A program made the position numbers and the translations under genes. This document shows, in pieces, positions 52,301-61,191 of a DNA stretch of 64,000 bases (its first letter is position 1; each line of letters begins with the position of its first letter). Under the pieces are notes generated by a model that was not told where the DNA came from, did no database searches, and saw nothing but the letters and a program-made list of their open reading frames with translations. Origin of the DNA: a virus; the IMG/VR virus record IMGVR_UViG_3300034111_001103, positions 104,935 through 168,934 of that record; one strand, 5' to 3'.

Positions 52301-55155
52301 GCTTGATCTGCATTTTTTAAAGGAAGTCTAGATAAAAATATATCTTGGTTAAAATCATTATAAGGATAGTTAGGATAAAGAACCTGTAATCCTGCTTGAG
52401 TAGTATTGTCTACATAATTCCAAACATCATAAAGTAAACCTTTACCTATAATAGATTGATTACCTGCTCTGTTACCTCTTAGGATTCTAAACCCACATAT
52501 AGATAATTTTTCTTGTTCAGAAATTAACCCTAGAGTGACTGCATTATCTAAAGCTTCTTTCACAGTAGTAATGTCTATAGTCACTCCTATAGGGTATATT
52601 TTATTTTTTACTTGATAACTTTCTTGAGAGTTAGGGTCTATTGGAGTATTGTTTCTGTAGAAAGGAGAAATGTTAAAATCAGGAAACTTATAATGTCTTA
52701 TGGGAGTATCTGCTAAAGGTCCCCAAACTTCTTCATTGCAAGGGTATCTTTCTGAAGATTCCCAATATCCAAAGTTTCCTTTTTTGTAAACTACTCCATT
52801 ACAATTATTATCTATTGTTTGAGTAGAATTATATCTTATTTCATAAGTACATTCCAACACATATACAGCTGGAACTGTAATTTCTTCACAAGGAGTTCCA
52901 TCTGGTATAGGAGTATTGATACAAATATCAAAGTAAGAACCAATACCTGCTAAAGCAGGATCTATTGCAAATGTAGGGTCTAAGTTATATACTTTTACTT
53001 TATAATTGTTTCCAATAATAAAAGGAAAACTATTGTTTACAAAATAAAAATTATTAGTATTATTAGCACAACCTAGTAAAGTTGTACAATCATTATCATA
53101 TACCTCTAAGATTAAATCTGTTCCATAAGCTGTAGTATCATATCCTATAGATATAGCATGATTCATTGCTGTAGCAGTAAAATTATACCATACAGCATTA
53201 TCTGAAAAACCTGCTCCTGCACAAGCAGAAGTAGGAGCTATAGAAGGAGAAGCAATATATCTTAAGTAACCATAGAAAGGTAATCCTACTGTTCTATTAC
53301 AAGTATCATTTCCTTGAGGAAAAATAAACATACCTCCTCCACAAGTTATATTTGTGGGTAATATCCAAGCATTAGGTGTAGTAATTGTAGGAGGAACTGC
53401 TGTATCTTGTATTCTTGTATAAGGAGGAATAGGGGCTACTGGAGTTGCAATATCTTCTTCATAATGACATTGTTCATAAGTAAAGGAAGGAGTTACTACT
53501 CTAGGAGTAGAAGATATTAAAGCTGGAGTACCTAAAAGTGGAGGGTATTGTGATAATAAATCATCATAACAATGTTCTTCTTGTAAGTAAGAAGTCCAAC
53601 AATCTGTAGGTACAGGTATAGGGTCTCCTGTAGGAGTAGTTAGTAATCCTCCATATTGATAAGAAGTACATATGAGGGTATCTGTTACTTCTATTTCTGA
53701 AGTTATAGGTACTTCATAACCACAAGGAAATCCTTGGTCTTCTGAAGCCAAATTATATACTTGCCATCTTAGGTCTAAAGGAACATCACAATTATCTACT
53801 TGTATAACATCATTATTGGAAATAATATCATCTGTAGTTAATGGAGATATTTGAGCATTAACTTCAGATTTAGTTGGTCCAGGTATATGAAATCTAGCTG
53901 TAGATTGACCATTAGTTTTAGTAAATTCTACAGCATAAGAATACACTTCATCTCTTAGATTAGATCTATATTTAGAAGCCAAGATAGGATTTTTATAATC
54001 TCCTTCATTTAATTCTACAGTAATCCACTTTAGTCTTAAATTATTAACTACAGGTTGTAAATTAAATATTCTATCTTGTTTTACATTACCCCAAAGCACA
54101 TATCCATTAGATTCTGTTATTAGTTCTGCTTGAGAATAATAAGGATACCTAGCAAATATTTGGTCTATAGATAAATCTTGTATTAAGTTTCTATCTACTC
54201 CTGTATAATTATAAGTTATAACTTGATCTGTTACAGATAAGGTTTGTACTAAGTGAACAGAAGAAGTATTGTTAATAGTCTTGATGACTACTATATTAAA
54301 GTTTTGGAACTCTTGTGATAGGTCATATATAGTTAATTGTATAGTTTGATTTACTATATAATCTGTTTCTACAGTTATTTCTCTATCTGAAAGAGGTATT
54401 GGATTAGTTACATAAAAATAATGTCCTATAGGGTTTCCTAAAGAATCTGAATAAGCTATAGCAAATTGATAAGTACCAGCTTTATTTTCTCCTCCAGCTC
54501 TTACTATTTCTTGTTGTATTTTAGGGTAGCAAGTATCTTTAAATACTTTTATTTTATCACAATCTAATTCATCAGTTTCTACTAAAGGACAATTAGATAT
54601 TGTTTTCTTTTGGTAATCATAATCTATATATCTTAAACCTGTAGGAGTGTTATCTGTAAAATAAACTCTAATATTACAATCATCTACTTTAACCCAAGAC
54701 TGTATAGGACTATCTATAGAAAACCCTAAACAATCAGCATTAACTATTGTTGTATAGTTGCAGTTTTCTTTTTGAGGTAAAGTTTCTAAAGGAGGATCTT
54801 CTGTTGTAGGATTATTACAAGCATCACAAGAATATTGTCTATCTTCTGTAACAGAATAATTGATATAAGATATTTCCCCTATCTCTGAAGATTGAGTAGT
54901 AGGATTTACTAAAAAATATATAGCTTTAGAAAGAGACGGAATATTAGTAACATTTATTACTTTAAATCCATCTTTAAAACCAGTACATAAAATATTACTC
55001 ATTTCATTGGTAATATTAAATATATCTCCTCCTTTATCTTGTATATTTCCATTTATAAGATACCTGTATGAGTTTGGTTTTAATTCTCCTTCTCTGGAGT
55101 TTAAATCCATACCTAATTTAGATACATTTAAATTTATATTTTGATTATCTGCCAC
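49330..55155 (-). CDS. Muzzle-like tail protein (1941 aa)
   Basis: The N-terminus (LNSREGELKPNSYRYLINGN) with many later beta segments resembles the long tail 'muzzle'/stabilisation protein of crAss-like phages, and the gene order ring-ring-ring-muzzle agrees. About 615-750 is a PPC-like beta-sandwich (DNAVWYNFTATAMNHAISIG...GTDLILEVYDNDCTTLLGCA...YKVKVYNLD), a domain common in secreted Bacteroidetes proteins and not expected in every muzzle. Cysteine pairs near 110-130 and 560-640 suggest disulphides or metal sites. The C-terminal third contains FGGSQHTAFVSTEFGQYWVD and long strands. The protein probably forms the distal end of the tail. It starts 18 bases after the preceding ring gene ends. 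Confidence 0.65.
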   Translation of the reverse strand: MADNQNINLNVSKLGMDLNSREGELKPNSYRYLINGNIQDKGGDIFNITNEMSNILCTGFKDGFKVINVTNIPSLSKAIYFLVNPTTQSSEIGEISYINYSVTEDRQYSCDACNNPTTEDPPLETLPQKENCNYTTIVNADCLGFSIDSPIQSWVKVDDCNIRVYFTDNTPTGLRYIDYDYQKKTISNCPLVETDELDCDKIKVFKDTCYPKIQQEIVRAGGENKAGTYQFAIAYSDSLGNPIGHYFYVTNPIPLSDREITVETDYIVNQTIQLTIYDLSQEFQNFNIVVIKTINNTSSVHLVQTLSVTDQVITYNYTGVDRNLIQDLSIDQIFARYPYYSQAELITESNGYVLWGNVKQDRIFNLQPVVNNLRLKWITVELNEGDYKNPILASKYRSNLRDEVYSYAVEFTKTNGQSTARFHIPGPTKSEVNAQISPLTTDDIISNNDVIQVDNCDVPLDLRWQVYNLASEDQGFPCGYEVPITSEIEVTDTLICTSYQYGGLLTTPTGDPIPVPTDCWTSYLQEEHCYDDLLSQYPPLLGTPALISSTPRVVTPSFTYEQCHYEEDIATPVAPIPPYTRIQDTAVPPTITTPNAWILPTNITCGGGMFIFPQGNDTCNRTVGLPFYGYLRYIASPSIAPTSACAGAGFSDNAVWYNFTATAMNHAISIGYDTTAYGTDLILEVYDNDCTTLLGCANNTNNFYFVNNSFPFIIGNNYKVKVYNLDPTFAIDPALAGIGSYFDICINTPIPDGTPCEEITVPAVYVLECTYEIRYNSTQTIDNNCNGVVYKKGNFGYWESSERYPCNEEVWGPLADTPIRHYKFPDFNISPFYRNNTPIDPNSQESYQVKNKIYPIGVTIDITTVKEALDNAVTLGLISEQEKLSICGFRILRGNRAGNQSIIGKGLLYDVWNYVDNTTQAGLQVLYPNYPYNDFNQDIFLSRLPLKNADQAELANKPYITTFSQLHPYRSQDYKNNKYTFHSPNTHFNRPSLGTELKLECEQFGFSYGSYNKVNKHAEYQLVGSGLSAAALGFATTETSISSINNLLQTNVSINTTVLGSGTSVPLGYILSAIALNISAPSEIVNHYYEWLELLQKFAPFRNYAQTYSSVGRYVNSAIPQDFNDGNTRRRLLNTSYLGSGIFNVQDGDKFIKFNNARRESSAYLNIDKFFTSTLNKDYSRWAPGCYDYYTNTTLDCNANNLYRPISSYYASLKNYNPSQYGSINHIEYLDTGYNGEIDWTNLEQDTSCDPIFGGDTFINRFSLKIKHPFFIEERVSINPSTSYLDNADVFYSELYNVAYPKFFFNYPTGADSSDNSGSSLFANVGIKSNKRLDYNLTCEDSTGNSLAVAGNTLGAVASGGAAGAGIISIPITFGILTGLNFAGQEPGKAPVFIKGKMFLYSYGIPSFLVESDYNLDLRHGENFKEKSFYPYVGDPNTWTQETNVPIFEDNYYSYNTTYSKQNKENLGYILSPSYSKEKEDCKVINDNRIIYSLQDNDNNDNYDGNLIYLANNYIDIPKSGGKITQIRGTNNNTIIVLQEDQATFYNSFVQLQTDLGTSFVGTNKLFAQQPQQYKKTDLGFGGSQHTAFVSTEFGQYWVDAKRGAIIHHQGQGQIQPVGDKLASNWLKENLPFKILKDFPTININNNFKWFGISMTWDERFKRVLITKRDHQLKQEYKGKIILQDNKFFLDSTEILPSNTIYFTNQCWTIGYYPQTDTIISFYTYLPNYYSPAFNYFSSGVNYKPNNLHEEGLWSHLLTPKSYQVFYGHLHTFMFEYQSEDKYVNQILQSVSFNTDLRRYTTEYDFYKIEDKTFNKALIYNQNQSSGILNLIVKEKNNFYQSSKYPRIALNSKDILTENVENNFRFNTFEDLSQNNNQPLVKYITNPMYKESNILSISYAPKYLTVPLRSDFFNIRLENDKLSNYQFLLKFQLNKTNQSII

Positions 55156-55173
55156 TTTTGTTTTTTAAACTTT

Positions 55174-56091
55174 TTATAAATGATAGTTCTGGATATTATA
55201 ACTATCCCATCTAGCCCTAGTATTTCTTGTTAATCTTATCATATCCTGGAAGCTTGGGAATTTAGCATATATTTTTGCTTCAGTCAAATATTTATCTTTT
55301 TCTACTTGATAGTATTTTATCTTGTTTTCTATATTAACATCATCTCCATTAACCCAAGAGTTTACTAGGAACCAATGTGTAAGATGCATTTCTAATGCTT
55401 TCTGTATAATAGCATCATTTGGTATTAGAGGTAAACCTGTTTCCATATCCATAGGAAATCTCCAATACTTTAAGTAGATAGTAGCATTTTTTAGATTAGA
55501 TTGTAAGTAATAAGCACCTCCTTGTCTGTTTATAGAGATTTCATAAGGAGAAGAAGAAAATAAATTCTTACAATGTTTGTTACAAATAGTCCCTATACTT
55601 TTTTTATTGTTATATCGCAAGAGGTGAAGATTAGAATATTGAAGTACATTATCTGCACCTGTTACATATTCTGTTATGGTTACTCTGTCTAGTACTTTAT
55701 CTTTTATATCTGTGTTTACACAATATCCTTGAGAAGATGAAGTTGCACAAGTTTGATCATTTAAAATTGTTTCACAAGTTTTTTCTGTAAAGAATACATA
55801 TTTACCTTGGAAATAATTATTTATAGCTGTAGTAGAACTATCACATAACCAAGCACTATCTAACATATAGAAATCACAAGGAAGTTCTACTCTATTTTTT
55901 TCTAAAAGGATAATACCTTCTTTAAACTCAAATACAGCTAATCCCATTTGTTGTATAAACCATTTAATCTCAGGATAAAATCTACTTGAATCAAGTGCTC
56001 CATTATTAACATAGCTAGATAAGTTCTCTTCAATCCTTGCAAATAAACTATCACAACTTACAAGATCAAAATTTGACTCTGGTGTATTCAT
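55174..56091 (-). CDS. Presumed tail ring protein (305 aa)
   Basis: A soluble mixed-fold protein with an N-terminal helical part (DSLFARIEENLSSYVNNGAL) and a middle rich in cysteine and beta strands (CDSSTTAINNYFQGKYVFF). In crAss-like phages a protein of similar size directly precedes the muzzle gene and forms a ring in the tail barrel, and this gene has the same place and size. No domain can be seen that proves it. Its start codon overlaps the stop of the 212-aa gene by one base. Confidence 0.5.
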   Translation of the reverse strand: MNTPESNFDLVSCDSLFARIEENLSSYVNNGALDSSRFYPEIKWFIQQMGLAVFEFKEGIILLEKNRVELPCDFYMLDSAWLCDSSTTAINNYFQGKYVFFTEKTCETILNDQTCATSSSQGYCVNTDIKDKVLDRVTITEYVTGADNVLQYSNLHLLRYNNKKSIGTICNKHCKNLFSSSPYEISINRQGGAYYLQSNLKNATIYLKYWRFPMDMETGLPLIPNDAIIQKALEMHLTHWFLVNSWVNGDDVNIENKIKYYQVEKDKYLTEAKIYAKFPSFQDMIRLTRNTRARWDSYNIQNYHL

Positions 56092-56729
56092 TATTCTGGC
56101 TTTATTTTGTAGTGATAGAAATCATGAAAATTCCATTCATAATAATCTCTATCACCTGATTTAATAATATCATATAATTTGTTTTTATAATCTCTAGATA
56201 TTTCAAATATCCAAGCTCTTGATTTCTTGAAAGAGCAATTTCTATGATTAAACCAAACAAATTTATAAGTATAAAACATAGAATGAGCATTTGTGTGAAT
56301 TTTTAGCTCTCCATTTTTAGCTTTATTTCTATCTTGTCTTCTTTCTATAGAAGTATTGTATCTTTTAAGATACATTTTCTTTCTCCATTCTGGTATCTTG
56401 AGTTTCTCTATATCTTCATAAGTTTCATATTTATCTTCTCTAAACTCTTTAGGCATATGTTTAGATATAGCTAGTACACCATTAAGTTTGTTTCCTACTT
56501 CTAAGTATAAACCTTCAGGATTATCAAAGAGAAACTGAACTAATTTTTCATTACAATGTCTAATTGTATTTTTTATTAGACTATCAGGTAATTGTTTTTT
56601 CTTAAGGTTTAATCTAGTTCTTATTCTTCTAAAGAGGTTTTCAGACTTAAATATATTTTCATTTAAACCTTTAGAGGGTAATCTCATTTTAGCTAGTTTC
56701 TGAGCTAATTCTTTATCTCTATCTGTCAT
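56091..56729 (-). CDS. Presumed tail ring/connector protein (212 aa)
   Basis: A basic, charged protein: LFRRIRTRLNLKKKQLPDSL near the start, and an aromatic C-terminus (YYEWNFHDFYHYKIKPE). An Asn/His-rich strand segment, YKFVWFNHRNCSFKKSRAWI, lies near the end. Its place between two other ring-like genes and the conserved order point to a tail-barrel protein of crAss-like type. No domain is recognised. It overlaps the 241-aa gene by 11 bases. Confidence 0.45.
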   Translation of the reverse strand: MTDRDKELAQKLAKMRLPSKGLNENIFKSENLFRRIRTRLNLKKKQLPDSLIKNTIRHCNEKLVQFLFDNPEGLYLEVGNKLNGVLAISKHMPKEFREDKYETYEDIEKLKIPEWRKKMYLKRYNTSIERRQDRNKAKNGELKIHTNAHSMFYTYKFVWFNHRNCSFKKSRAWIFEISRDYKNKLYDIIKSGDRDYYEWNFHDFYHYKIKPE

Positions 56730-57444
56730 TGTTAATATCTCTCTGATTATTTTTATCCTGACTCATATTAGGATAGTCATCTAAAGGTATTTGTAAATAA
56801 ACTTGTCTAAGTTGATTATACATTTCTCTAGATACATCATTTCTCAAGTTTTCAGGGATAGGCATTTCATATTCTAGAGGGTTTATACATATCTTTTTAG
56901 AGTCAGACTTAGCATTTAGTTCATCAGCTTTCCAAGGTTCTATAAACCATCCTTCTAATCTTATAGATTCAGGAGTTCCTATTTCTCCTACAGGAATAGG
57001 AATATAAATATAATTATTTATAATCCAATAGAATTTTTTAGATTTATCTTTATACTCTCTTTTTTGTATAGCTTTCCATATTCTAGGAGTTGTAGGGTCA
57101 TAAAAAGATCCTAAATTATTAGAAGATACATATTTAATAACATTACCAAACATAGAAGTAAAAGTATTTGGAATAGGATATTTAGATTTCATAAGTTTTT
57201 GACATATCCTAGTATCTATCTCACAACATTCAGTAACAGGTACTTCTACCATTTCTAGACAATCAATAGACTTCCAACCTTCTTGTAATTTATATAATCT
57301 TCTAGAACTATTATTAGATTTAGCTACAAAATCTGAAGCTATATCTATAGATTTAAAATATATGAATTTAGGGGATAAGTAAGTATCTCCTTCATATGCT
57401 TTAAAGTCATTGGTTATATTAGAAACATATTGTTTAATAATCAT
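56719..57444 (-). CDS. Presumed tail ring protein (241 aa)
   Basis: It has a beta-rich N-terminus (NDFKAYEGDTYLSPKFIYF), a cysteine cluster (DCLEMVEVPVTECCEIDTRI and CQKLMKSKYP) and a strand-rich middle (KFYWIINNYIYIPIPVGEIG). The ECC/C pattern followed by SKYPIPN resembles a conserved structural protein of crAss-like genomes, where it forms a ring between portal and tail. The name is given by order and resemblance only. A promoter candidate overlapping a terminator precedes it. Confidence 0.5.
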   Translation of the reverse strand: MIIKQYVSNITNDFKAYEGDTYLSPKFIYFKSIDIASDFVAKSNNSSRRLYKLQEGWKSIDCLEMVEVPVTECCEIDTRICQKLMKSKYPIPNTFTSMFGNVIKYVSSNNLGSFYDPTTPRIWKAIQKREYKDKSKKFYWIINNYIYIPIPVGEIGTPESIRLEGWFIEPWKADELNAKSDSKKICINPLEYEMPIPENLRNDVSREMYNQLRQVYLQIPLDDYPNMSQDKNNQRDINNDR

Positions 57445-57466
57445 TTTTTAATCTTAAATTGAGTTA

Positions 57467-57496
57467 TAAATATAAACAAAAAATTCCACTTACAAA
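57467..57496 (-). promoter_or_regulatory. Promoter candidate before the ring genes
   Basis: On the - strand TTTG (57493-57496), 18 bases, then TATATTTA (57467-57474). Spacing is one base short of the other sites here and the last base of the -7 box differs. It is 22 bases upstream of the ATG at 57444 and its -33 box lies in a terminator loop. Confidence 0.35.
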
Positions 57497-57512
57497 AATA
57501 TATAAGTGGAAT
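57478..57512 (-). terminator. Terminator after the 424-aa phosphoesterase gene
   Basis: On the - strand the stem ATTCCACTTA / TAAGTGGAAT (57503-57512 and 57483-57492) with a ten-base loop is followed by TTTTTTG. It lies 20 bases beyond the stop at 57532 and before the ring-protein gene, separating two units of the late block. Confidence 0.75.
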
Positions 57513-57531
57513 CAGTTATGTGGGTTTTTAG

Positions 57532-58806
57532 TTATTTAATTACCTTTCTTAATATATTAGATAATCCATCTTGTTCAAATAAGAAAGTCACTAATTCTGC
57601 TTTAGAACATAAATGACCTTTTTTATCATCCCAAGAAGACTTAGCTGTTGATAATTGAGGTACTTGATATGTTCTTACTCCATTATAATCATAAGCTTGT
57701 TCGTGGTGGCGATCTCCTGTAATAACGAAATAGTTATCAAAACTAGACCATTTATCTTTAGCTATAATAGGAAACTTAGTAGCTAAATCTTTAGGTTTCA
57801 TTTCATCTCCATGATTCATAAGTATTAGGTTAGTGGAGTATTCTAATATTTTTGTATTTTTCAAATCAGAATCTATAGTGATAGAATCGTTTTTAAAGAA
57901 TACTTGCTCTAGTAAGTGAGCTAAATGCCAAGATACATTATGATCATGATTACCATTTAAAAGAACAACTTCTACTTTAGGAGTATAAAATCTTAAAAGT
58001 TTTATCAGTTCTATAGTATAGTTAGATATTCTTTTAAAACCTTCTTGATAAGAAACTATATTTGATTGTATTGTCCCTTTTGTTGTTGCTCCTGTCCATT
58101 CAGAGTTAAATTCATCTGACCCTACTATATAGATTATTTTTTCTAGACTATTGGTTAATTGTACTTTTTCTAGTTGAGAAAGTAGAGATTTAGTAAATGT
58201 TTCAAATCTTTTTTCCATATCATTATTACCATCAACATCTCTTTTATCCCAATGTACATCTTGTTTAGGTATCAAGAGACAAGCTTTTTCTTTATTATTT
58301 ACTATAGTTTTAGGTAAAAGAGGTAAAGGTTTAATTTGGTTAATAGCTTCTATAAAAGCTTCATCTAAGTTAATAGTTTGATTACCAACCTTAGCTCTCT
58401 GATTAACAGTTATAGCATACTTACCTCCAAAAGAAGTTTTGTGATATATTTGAGATATAGTCCACTTAGTAATATCAATATTGAAGTGAGAAATAATTTC
58501 TTCTTCAGATGGAATATTATCTGCTGTAAAGCTAAATTCTTTAGTTCCTTGATTTTTATCTTCTTTAGAGTTTAGAAAAGGGTATTTATCTGTGGAGTTT
58601 AATACTTTTATAGGAGAAGATTGTTTTTGTCTTAGTTGTAGGAATTTTCTCCTTAGTGATTCTGAGTCTGAAGTTATTTTAGTTTGTTTGTATAATTGGT
58701 TTGCTATAGTAGACCATCTAAAGTCTTTATCTGTAGTTCTTGAAGATTCTATAGAATCAAAGTTTGTTGAGAGATAGTTTTCTATTTGTTCTTTAATACT
58801 AATCAT
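57532..58806 (-). CDS. Metallophosphoesterase with N-terminal helical domain (424 aa)
   Basis: The C-terminal part has the calcineurin-like metal blocks: LIPKQDVHWDKRDV (D, H), IYIVGSDEFNSE (GD position altered to GSDEF), VEVVLLNGNHDHNVSW (GNHD), LILMNHGDEM (H) and VITGDRHHEQ (GxxHH). The first 110 residues are helical and basic, resembling a helix-turn-helix part (ESLRRKFLQLRQKQ). It may process DNA or RNA ends and bind nucleic acid with its N-terminal part. It sits in the structural block with its own promoter-like site and terminator, so it may be expressed separately. The first metal block differs from the short phosphoesterase at 9701. Confidence 0.75.
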   Translation of the reverse strand: MISIKEQIENYLSTNFDSIESSRTTDKDFRWSTIANQLYKQTKITSDSESLRRKFLQLRQKQSSPIKVLNSTDKYPFLNSKEDKNQGTKEFSFTADNIPSEEEIISHFNIDITKWTISQIYHKTSFGGKYAITVNQRAKVGNQTINLDEAFIEAINQIKPLPLLPKTIVNNKEKACLLIPKQDVHWDKRDVDGNNDMEKRFETFTKSLLSQLEKVQLTNSLEKIIYIVGSDEFNSEWTGATTKGTIQSNIVSYQEGFKRISNYTIELIKLLRFYTPKVEVVLLNGNHDHNVSWHLAHLLEQVFFKNDSITIDSDLKNTKILEYSTNLILMNHGDEMKPKDLATKFPIIAKDKWSSFDNYFVITGDRHHEQAYDYNGVRTYQVPQLSTAKSSWDDKKGHLCSKAELVTFLFEQDGLSNILRKVIK

Positions 58807-58837
58807 TGGTTTTTTTATTTTGTTAAAAATTATTTGC

Positions 58838-58845
58838 CAAAGTTA
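58838..58845 (-). promoter_or_regulatory. -7 box candidate before the phosphoesterase gene
   Basis: On the - strand TAACTTTG fits the TAnnTTTG -7 box and lies 32 bases before the ATG at 58806. No TTG box is found 18-20 bases upstream, so the match is half of a promoter only. Confidence 0.35.
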
Positions 58846-58886
58846 CAGACTTTTTTTGACATTTAGTATGTTTTTTGAAATATTTA

Positions 58887-58908
58887 TTTTTTAGGTAAGC
58901 CTAAAAAA
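58887..58908. repeat. Inverted repeat between fibre and phosphoesterase genes
   Basis: TTTTTTAGG and CCTAAAAAA flank a four-base TAAG loop, and a further TTTAGG (58911-58916) allows an alternative stem on the - strand. There is no T tract placed as in a terminator. Possibly an mRNA-end structure of the 754-aa fibre gene. The remaining gap (58807-58926) holds only the -7 box candidate. Confidence 0.4.
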
Positions 58909-58926
58909 AGTTTAGGTGTGTCTAAA

Positions 58927-61191
58927 TTATGGTTTTAATTTTAAGAAAACACCCCATGCACTATCACCACTATTTGCTAGTGTTATTGAAACTACCAAAT
59001 ATTTATTTGTTGTAAAATCTGGTGTAATTGTAACAGGAGCTGTAGTAGATGCAACACCTACATCTATTAGTGATGTAGAACTTGTTGGCAATATTCTAGT
59101 ACCTGCACCTGTCCCATCTTTCTTTTTAATATTAATATATCTTTGAGCAGTTGCATTTCTAGTTGTAACGCCTAATGAAGCACTTTGAAAGACTAATATT
59201 GGACTACCTGATAAATTAGCAGTAGAATTTATATACATTTTTAATGTTACAGTTCCTGCACTACCTGTTTTTTCTATTTTAAAACTTGCATCCAAACTTA
59301 AATCATCTTTAATTAAGGAGCTTGATATTAGTTCTGCATAAGTAACAGTTTCAGCTGTTGTGCCTGTTACTATTGTGCCATCTGCACCTTGATTAATAAT
59401 AGGTAATAAATAATCTAATCCTAAATTTGTTCTAGCAGTTGTAGCACTTGCTAAATCACTTAGATTATTGGTAGGGTTTAGAGGAATATATCCTAATGCA
59501 CTTTGTTTTCCATTAAATGTAGTCCAATCTGTTGAACTTAATACACCTCTATTAGTAGCAGATGCAGTAGGTAAATTTAATGTATGAGTAGTTCCAACAG
59601 AACTAACTGCAAAGTCAGTTCCACTTGTACCTGTAACTATTGTTTGTGATGCACCCGTAAGAGAATTAATAGCAGTTATACCTGTTCCTGCCATAATTCC
59701 TGACTGTTGGGTAACTGTCATAATAACTGATGCAGCAGAAGGTGGAGGAGAACCTGCTGCATAGAACTCCATAGTTACATTAGTGTGGTTGTTTGTACTC
59801 CAAACTAATTCATAATATTGTCCTGCTACAACACTTAGTACATAATTCCAACTTGTTATTACATGTCCTTCATTTCCTACACCTGCTGCTCTTCTTTTTG
59901 GAATTTGAACAAATCCTGATGACCCTGTTACATCTGTTCCATTTAGCCTCAACCAAATAGTTACGTTATGTTCTGCATTATCAATATTTTGAAACTGAGA
60001 ACTAAACTGTATGTTATATATACCTGTATTTGCAAATGTTATTCTTGTAGGATCACCACTTCCATTATTAACAATTGATATACCATTTGGAGTAATATCA
60101 GCTATTTCAAATCTCATAGGGTATCCCACATTACTAGCAGCAGCAGTTTGTGTTGCATCTGTCTGCCAAGCTCCATAATATCCTAATGGTGTAGGAGTAG
60201 TTGCATTACTAAGTGTTCCTCCTGTTAAAGTTAATCCTGAGCCAACAGTTATTTCTTCCATTATACCTGTACCAGCAGAACTTCTCCCTACTAACTTATT
60301 AGTGTTTATAGAAGTAGTAATTGTACCTGCACTAGTAATAGGTCCACCTGAAATTAATCCTGTAGTTCCTACAGAGGTAACTGTTCCTGTACCGTAAGTT
60401 GGAGTAAAATACTCTAATGCTGTTTCTCCTGAATTAACTCTAGCTAATTTTAAAGAATTGCCTGTAAGAGAATCTAAAGGAGCTAATTTACTATTTAAAG
60501 ATAATGTTCCTGAAGAAGTAATAGTTCCTCCTGTCAATCCTGTTCCTGTAGCAACTGATGTAACTGTTCCTGTATATTGATCTGCTGAAGATATAGTAAA
60601 ATTAGGATAAGTGCCTGTAATAGTAGTAGTACCCCCCTGAGTAAGAACTACAGTTTGGTCAGGAAGTGTATTTGTTATAACTCCTGTTAAATTATTATAA
60701 GATATTCCTGTACCAGATGATAAATCTGTTAATTTTATATACCCTGAATCATTATTAAAAATAGATATATTTTGTCCTGTTAAAGCTGTGATAGCTCTAG
60801 GAGAAGTAAAGTATAAATTAGAACCTTCTGTTAAATCTGTAGTTGTTTTAGTAGAAAACGCTGTGTTAAATCTAGTAGATGTATAATAAAGATTAGTTCC
60901 TTCAGGAAGATTTGTTGTAGAACAAGTAGATAATTGAGAACAATTAAAAGATCCTCCTCCTCCAGTGCTATTAATAGTAATAGAATTATTAGTAGGAACT
61001 AAAGTAATATTATCCCCTGCTATAAGAGATTTAAATTGAAATATATTATACTTGTTCTTTTTATAAAATACCCCTTCTCCTAATCCTATATTAGCACCAT
61101 TAGTAGATGCACAACAACATTCTACTTTATCTAGTCTATCATAGATTTTTTTAAGTACACTATCAAATTGATATAAATTATATTCTGGCAT
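58927..61191 (-). CDS. Tail/head fibre, probable receptor-binding protein (754 aa)
   Basis: A repetitive, glycine/threonine/serine-rich protein. The N-terminus has a heptad helix (FDSVLKKIYDRLDKVE). Repeats of the fibre type follow: LPEGTNLYYTSTRFNTAF, LTEGSNLYFTSPRAI and many GTGLTGGT/TGTVTSV segments. About 340-500 is a jelly-roll-like segment (FANTGIYNIQFSSQFQNID, then VTIWLRLNGTDVTGSSG) of the C1q/TNF kind. Later come the common linker NRGVLSSTDWTTFNGKQSAL and a distinct beta C-terminus. Such genes are often the most variable part of Bacteroidetes phages. It overlaps the nuclease gene at its start by 14 bases. Confidence 0.8.
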   Translation of the reverse strand: MPEYNLYQFDSVLKKIYDRLDKVECCCASTNGANIGLGEGVFYKKNKYNIFQFKSLIAGDNITLVPTNNSITINSTGGGGSFNCSQLSTCSTTNLPEGTNLYYTSTRFNTAFSTKTTTDLTEGSNLYFTSPRAITALTGQNISIFNNDSGYIKLTDLSSGTGISYNNLTGVITNTLPDQTVVLTQGGTTTITGTYPNFTISSADQYTGTVTSVATGTGLTGGTITSSGTLSLNSKLAPLDSLTGNSLKLARVNSGETALEYFTPTYGTGTVTSVGTTGLISGGPITSAGTITTSINTNKLVGRSSAGTGIMEEITVGSGLTLTGGTLSNATTPTPLGYYGAWQTDATQTAAASNVGYPMRFEIADITPNGISIVNNGSGDPTRITFANTGIYNIQFSSQFQNIDNAEHNVTIWLRLNGTDVTGSSGFVQIPKRRAAGVGNEGHVITSWNYVLSVVAGQYYELVWSTNNHTNVTMEFYAAGSPPPSAASVIMTVTQQSGIMAGTGITAINSLTGASQTIVTGTSGTDFAVSSVGTTHTLNLPTASATNRGVLSSTDWTTFNGKQSALGYIPLNPTNNLSDLASATTARTNLGLDYLLPIINQGADGTIVTGTTAETVTYAELISSSLIKDDLSLDASFKIEKTGSAGTVTLKMYINSTANLSGSPILVFQSASLGVTTRNATAQRYINIKKKDGTGAGTRILPTSSTSLIDVGVASTTAPVTITPDFTTNKYLVVSITLANSGDSAWGVFLKLKP

